Positions 61,360 to 64,000 of a stretch of 64,000 nucleotides of DNA are shown piece after piece. Below the pieces are notes generated by a model that saw nothing but the letters and a program-made list of their open reading frames with translations, was not told where the DNA came from and did no database searches. Position numbers and translations under genes: made by a program. The first letter of the stretch is position 1; each line of letters begins with the position of its first letter. The DNA is from RUG11783 sp964599695 (GTDB taxonomy: Bacteria; Bacillota; Clostridia; Oscillospirales; Ruminococcaceae). The stretch spans positions 1 to 64,000 of the forward strand of contig CAZRGP010000007.1 in NCBI GenBank assembly GCA_964599695.1, given 5' to 3'.

Positions 61360-64000
61360 GTGGAAAGGAAAACAAGGGTACTAGACAGGGTCTTGGCCGC
61401 ATTGATGATCGTGGTCATGCTCGGCTCCTATGGGAATTTTCCCGTATTGGCGGCGGAGATACAGGATCTGAATGCGCCACAGGCCGAAGAGACTACTGTT
61501 ATTGAACAGGAGCCTTTCGACCAGGCTATTGTCCCGGTCGAAGAAATTGCAGCTCCGGAAGAGATACCTGCTGAGCCTGTGGAAGAATCGCAGCCGGCAG
61601 AGAATCCGGAAGGAGAAGCGATCACGGAGGAAGGAGATGTTGAAGAGATTTCTTCTGAAACAAACTCGGAAGGAACCGCTGTGACCGAACTTCCTGCGGA
61701 AGAACCCTCGGCAGAGGTTATCCCCTCAGAAACAGAGGATATGCCAACTGAGGAAGAAGTAACAGAGACCACGGAAGCGGAGGAGATTCCTGCTACTGAG
61801 ACTGAGACGGCTCCTCAAGCTGAAAATGAAGAAGAGACCTATCCCACACAGTGGATCTCCACTCAGGTCGGAGGCACGATCGTCAATGTCTACGCACCGG
61901 AAGGAGCACTTCCTGCTGGTTCCGGAGTAGTAGCGAAGAAAGTAGATACTTCCCTCGTGGCACAGGCTGTGGAAAGCGCAGCTGAATCTTCGGGAAAGGG
62001 AATCGGAAACATGGTCGCCATCGATGTGACCATTGTTGACAGGGATGGCAAAGAGATCCAGCCTCAGATTCCCGTAACGGTATGGTTTACCAATGCCGGT
62101 GTTGAAGGAAGTGACATCTCCGTGTATCACATCGATGATGCAACGGGAAGCGCCACGGAAGTGGAGACACAGATCGCTAATGCCACGACACAGAAGTTTG
62201 AGGCGGATGGATTCTCCATCTACGTCGTTGTGGAAGGTGTTGACCCCGACGCCCGTCTCTTAGTCAATTTCTATGGAGCGGACGGCACGACCCTCATTGC
62301 TTCCATGAGCCTTACGAAGAACCAGCTGGACGCGGGTCAGATGAACACCAACATCTACGATCCCGGTGTCGGCACCATGGAGGCAGGTGATGTCTTTAAG
62401 GGATGGACGGAGAAAAAAGATTTCACCGTAGATGATGCGGAGACAGGACTTGATATCAATGAAGTGCGCGACAAAGTTACAGTGCGCCTGAATGCGGGAA
62501 CTGTATCTGATGGAGACAAGATTGATCTCTACGCGATGATCTTCAAATCCTATCACATCTCCTATCGGGATGAGCTTGGCGTAACCATTTATACGGACGA
62601 AGTTCTTTATAAAGCGGGAGATACGAGCATCCCTTACACAGTAGAATTCACCTATACTCCTTACTACGTCACCGGCAGTGACGAAGAGGACGAGACCAAG
62701 GCTGCCAACTTCAGCGGATGGGCTGTGGTAGACACGGAAGAAGAGGGAATTGGCAATATTTATCAGAACGGCGATAAGATCGATATGGCGACGTCCGGTC
62801 TTCCCATCTCCAACTACACCCTGACATTGCTGGCGCAGGTATCCTACGGACACTGGCTCGTGTTCAATGAGAACGGCTCCGGTGTGTCCTATACACCGCC
62901 TCTCTTCGTAGGAACGGACAGTACCCCGGCTGAGGCTAAAATGCCGGCTGCTCCGACCCGTCCGGGATATACATTTGACGGTTGGTACACTTCTGCCGAA
63001 TGCACGACAGCATTTGATCCTGCTGTAGCGATCACTGCTACGACAAACGTATGGGCAAAGTGGATCGAAAATACTGAGGCTAGTTTTACAGTCCTGATCT
63101 GGGAAGAAGATCGTACCAGCGGATACGATTTCGTCAAATCGATCGAGATCGAAGGGGCAACCACCGGACAAAGCATGGCCAGTTATGTCAATGCTGTGCA
63201 AGGCAACTCCACGATCACGGTCAATGGCCAGTCTGTCTTTATCGGACTGGCGAGCAATCCCAACACAGCGAACGCCGGCTTCATGTTTGATAAATATGAG
63301 ACAAATACGGAGGATGGAAAAGTCACATCGCAGGGAACGTCGGTTCTGAATATCTATTTTGTCAGAAGAGAGTACACGCTTAAGTTCTATTATGCGAGAA
63401 GAAATGGCAACAACTATCAGGTCTCGATGAACTATGAGGCTTCTACACATAACAGATGGAGTGGCAACTCAACGACGCAACCGACTTGCAGTTATCCTAC
63501 AACAGGAACTGAGACACGCAGCGATGGATACACATACTACTATGCTGCGCTGACTGCAAAGTACGGATCGTACATCGGAGATGTATGGCCGACATATGAG
63601 CAGTTTGGAACACTCACAGTAGGAAGAGAAACCTACCGAATCGGCAGCTGGGCGATTATGAACACTTCTCAGGCGTACATCGATTCCGGACAGGGAACCG
63701 TAAAGGGAAAGATCACCATCATGGACGAACAGATCCTCGGAGACCTTTCCAGTGCGGACGGCAACTATGTATATGGTAACTTCGATACTGCCTCATCTCA
63801 GTATGACTGGATATATCATATCTATTTTAAGCAGGAAGATGGATCCTATGAGCTGTATGAGAACGTCAGCGCCAGGTCTCACGACTCCGGGTCAAACTGG
63901 CAGAACCAGCAGCATGGACCTGCCTATCCGGGTATGGAACTGGATCACAAGGAAAGAGTAGGAAACAATCGCGAGATCAACTACTACTATGTCCCGAAGA
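61360..64000 (+). CDS. Large surface protein with InlB-type repeats, runs off the window
   Basis: The 3' end is missing; about 880 codons are seen. The GTG start gives a signal peptide (VLDRVLAALMIVVMLGSYGNFPVLAA) followed by a strongly acidic, proline/threonine-rich stretch to about residue 160, similar in style to the start of the giant CnaB protein. Then comes a domain with TIVNVYAPEGALPAGSGVVAKKV, and later an InlB B-repeat (Listeria-Bacteroides type): APTRPGYTFDGWYTSAECTTAFDPAVAITATTNVWAKW. Two further FxGW-type modules are looser (DVFKGWTEKKDF, NFSGWAVVDTE). Its anchor lies outside the window. I read the frame by hand and saw no stop. Confidence 0.8.
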   Translation, partial: MERKTRVLDRVLAALMIVVMLGSYGNFPVLAAEIQDLNAPQAEETTVIEQEPFDQAIVPVEEIAAPEEIPAEPVEESQPAENPEGEAITEEGDVEEISSETNSEGTAVTELPAEEPSAEVIPSETEDMPTEEEVTETTEAEEIPATETETAPQAENEEETYPTQWISTQVGGTIVNVYAPEGALPAGSGVVAKKVDTSLVAQAVESAAESSGKGIGNMVAIDVTIVDRDGKEIQPQIPVTVWFTNAGVEGSDISVYHIDDATGSATEVETQIANATTQKFEADGFSIYVVVEGVDPDARLLVNFYGADGTTLIASMSLTKNQLDAGQMNTNIYDPGVGTMEAGDVFKGWTEKKDFTVDDAETGLDINEVRDKVTVRLNAGTVSDGDKIDLYAMIFKSYHISYRDELGVTIYTDEVLYKAGDTSIPYTVEFTYTPYYVTGSDEEDETKAANFSGWAVVDTEEEGIGNIYQNGDKIDMATSGLPISNYTLTLLAQVSYGHWLVFNENGSGVSYTPPLFVGTDSTPAEAKMPAAPTRPGYTFDGWYTSAECTTAFDPAVAITATTNVWAKWIENTEASFTVLIWEEDRTSGYDFVKSIEIEGATTGQSMASYVNAVQGNSTITVNGQSVFIGLASNPNTANAGFMFDKYETNTEDGKVTSQGTSVLNIYFVRREYTLKFYYARRNGNNYQVSMNYEASTHNRWSGNSTTQPTCSYPTTGTETRSDGYTYYYAALTAKYGSYIGDVWPTYEQFGTLTVGRETYRIGSWAIMNTSQAYIDSGQGTVKGKITIMDEQILGDLSSADGNYVYGNFDTASSQYDWIYHIYFKQEDGSYELYENVSARSHDSGSNWQNQQHGPAYPGMELDHKERVGNNREINYYYVPK

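Noticed and set aside
1..64000. tRNA, rRNA, prophage or insertion sequence genes
   Set aside because: None recognised by reading; the only mobile-element trace is the intron end at the left edge. A tRNA scan was not possible here.

Overview
The window looks like chromosomal DNA of a Gram-positive anaerobe of the class Clostridia, possibly a gut or rumen Lachnospiraceae relative; the family is a guess. The supporting features are a CIRCE operator in front of groES-groEL, a T-box leader, strong AGGAGG-type ribosome binding sites with some TTG and GTG starts, lipoprotein signal peptides, a SipW-type signal peptidase and CnaB-repeat surface proteins. Most genes are moderately GC-rich (two hand-counted 60-base lines gave 53%). 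There is one 100-N assembly gap, at 53774-53873.

Region 1 (1-13.7 kb) starts with the 3' end of a group II intron. It continues with tldD-tldE and an ArsC/Spx-like reductase; a split chromate-type transporter divergent from a LysR regulator; an FGGY sugar kinase broken by an in-frame stop; an alpha/beta hydrolase; an ABC-F protein; and a phospholipid cluster (HAD phosphatase, two CDP-alcohol phosphatidyltransferases, cdsA, a diacylglycerol kinase-like gene).

Region 2 (13.7-30 kb) carries a DHHW plus MBOAT pair (probable surface glycan O-acylation); a small flavinylation locus (FMN-binding lipoprotein, ApbE, Gx-type membrane protein); groES-groEL; a Zn-dependent phospholipase C-like gene; and a divergent aspartate-family block. 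In that block hom-lysC-asd faces an HTH-ACT regulator-thrC-thrB, with an inverted repeat between them. A fructokinase and an IMP cyclohydrolase-like gene follow.

Region 3 (30-41 kb) concerns amino acid and peptide use: a T-box-led amino acid ABC transporter, an M14 carboxypeptidase, a three-gene membrane/zinc-ribbon cluster, an S9 peptidase and an ABC exporter half-transporter.

Region 4 (41-49 kb) is an unusual type IV pilus-like operon: transglutaminase-like lipoprotein, PilC/GspF, four small single-pass proteins, a PilT-like ATPase, and a regulator joining a SARP/BTAD architecture to what looks like a degenerate GGDEF domain. No PilB and no prepilin peptidase are present in the window. An unknown lipoprotein and an orphan Hpt protein follow.

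Region 5 (49-64 kb) is a surface-structure locus: a very large vWA/CnaB protein, four smaller exported proteins (one resembling SipW-dependent TasA-type fibre proteins), a SipW-type signal peptidase, a LytTR two-component system on the opposite strand, and a second large surface protein that runs off the window. The core of the giant CnaB gene is visibly more AT-rich than its two ends and contains 291-bp repeats that probably broke the assembly. Regions 4 and 5 are the best candidates for an undescribed system.
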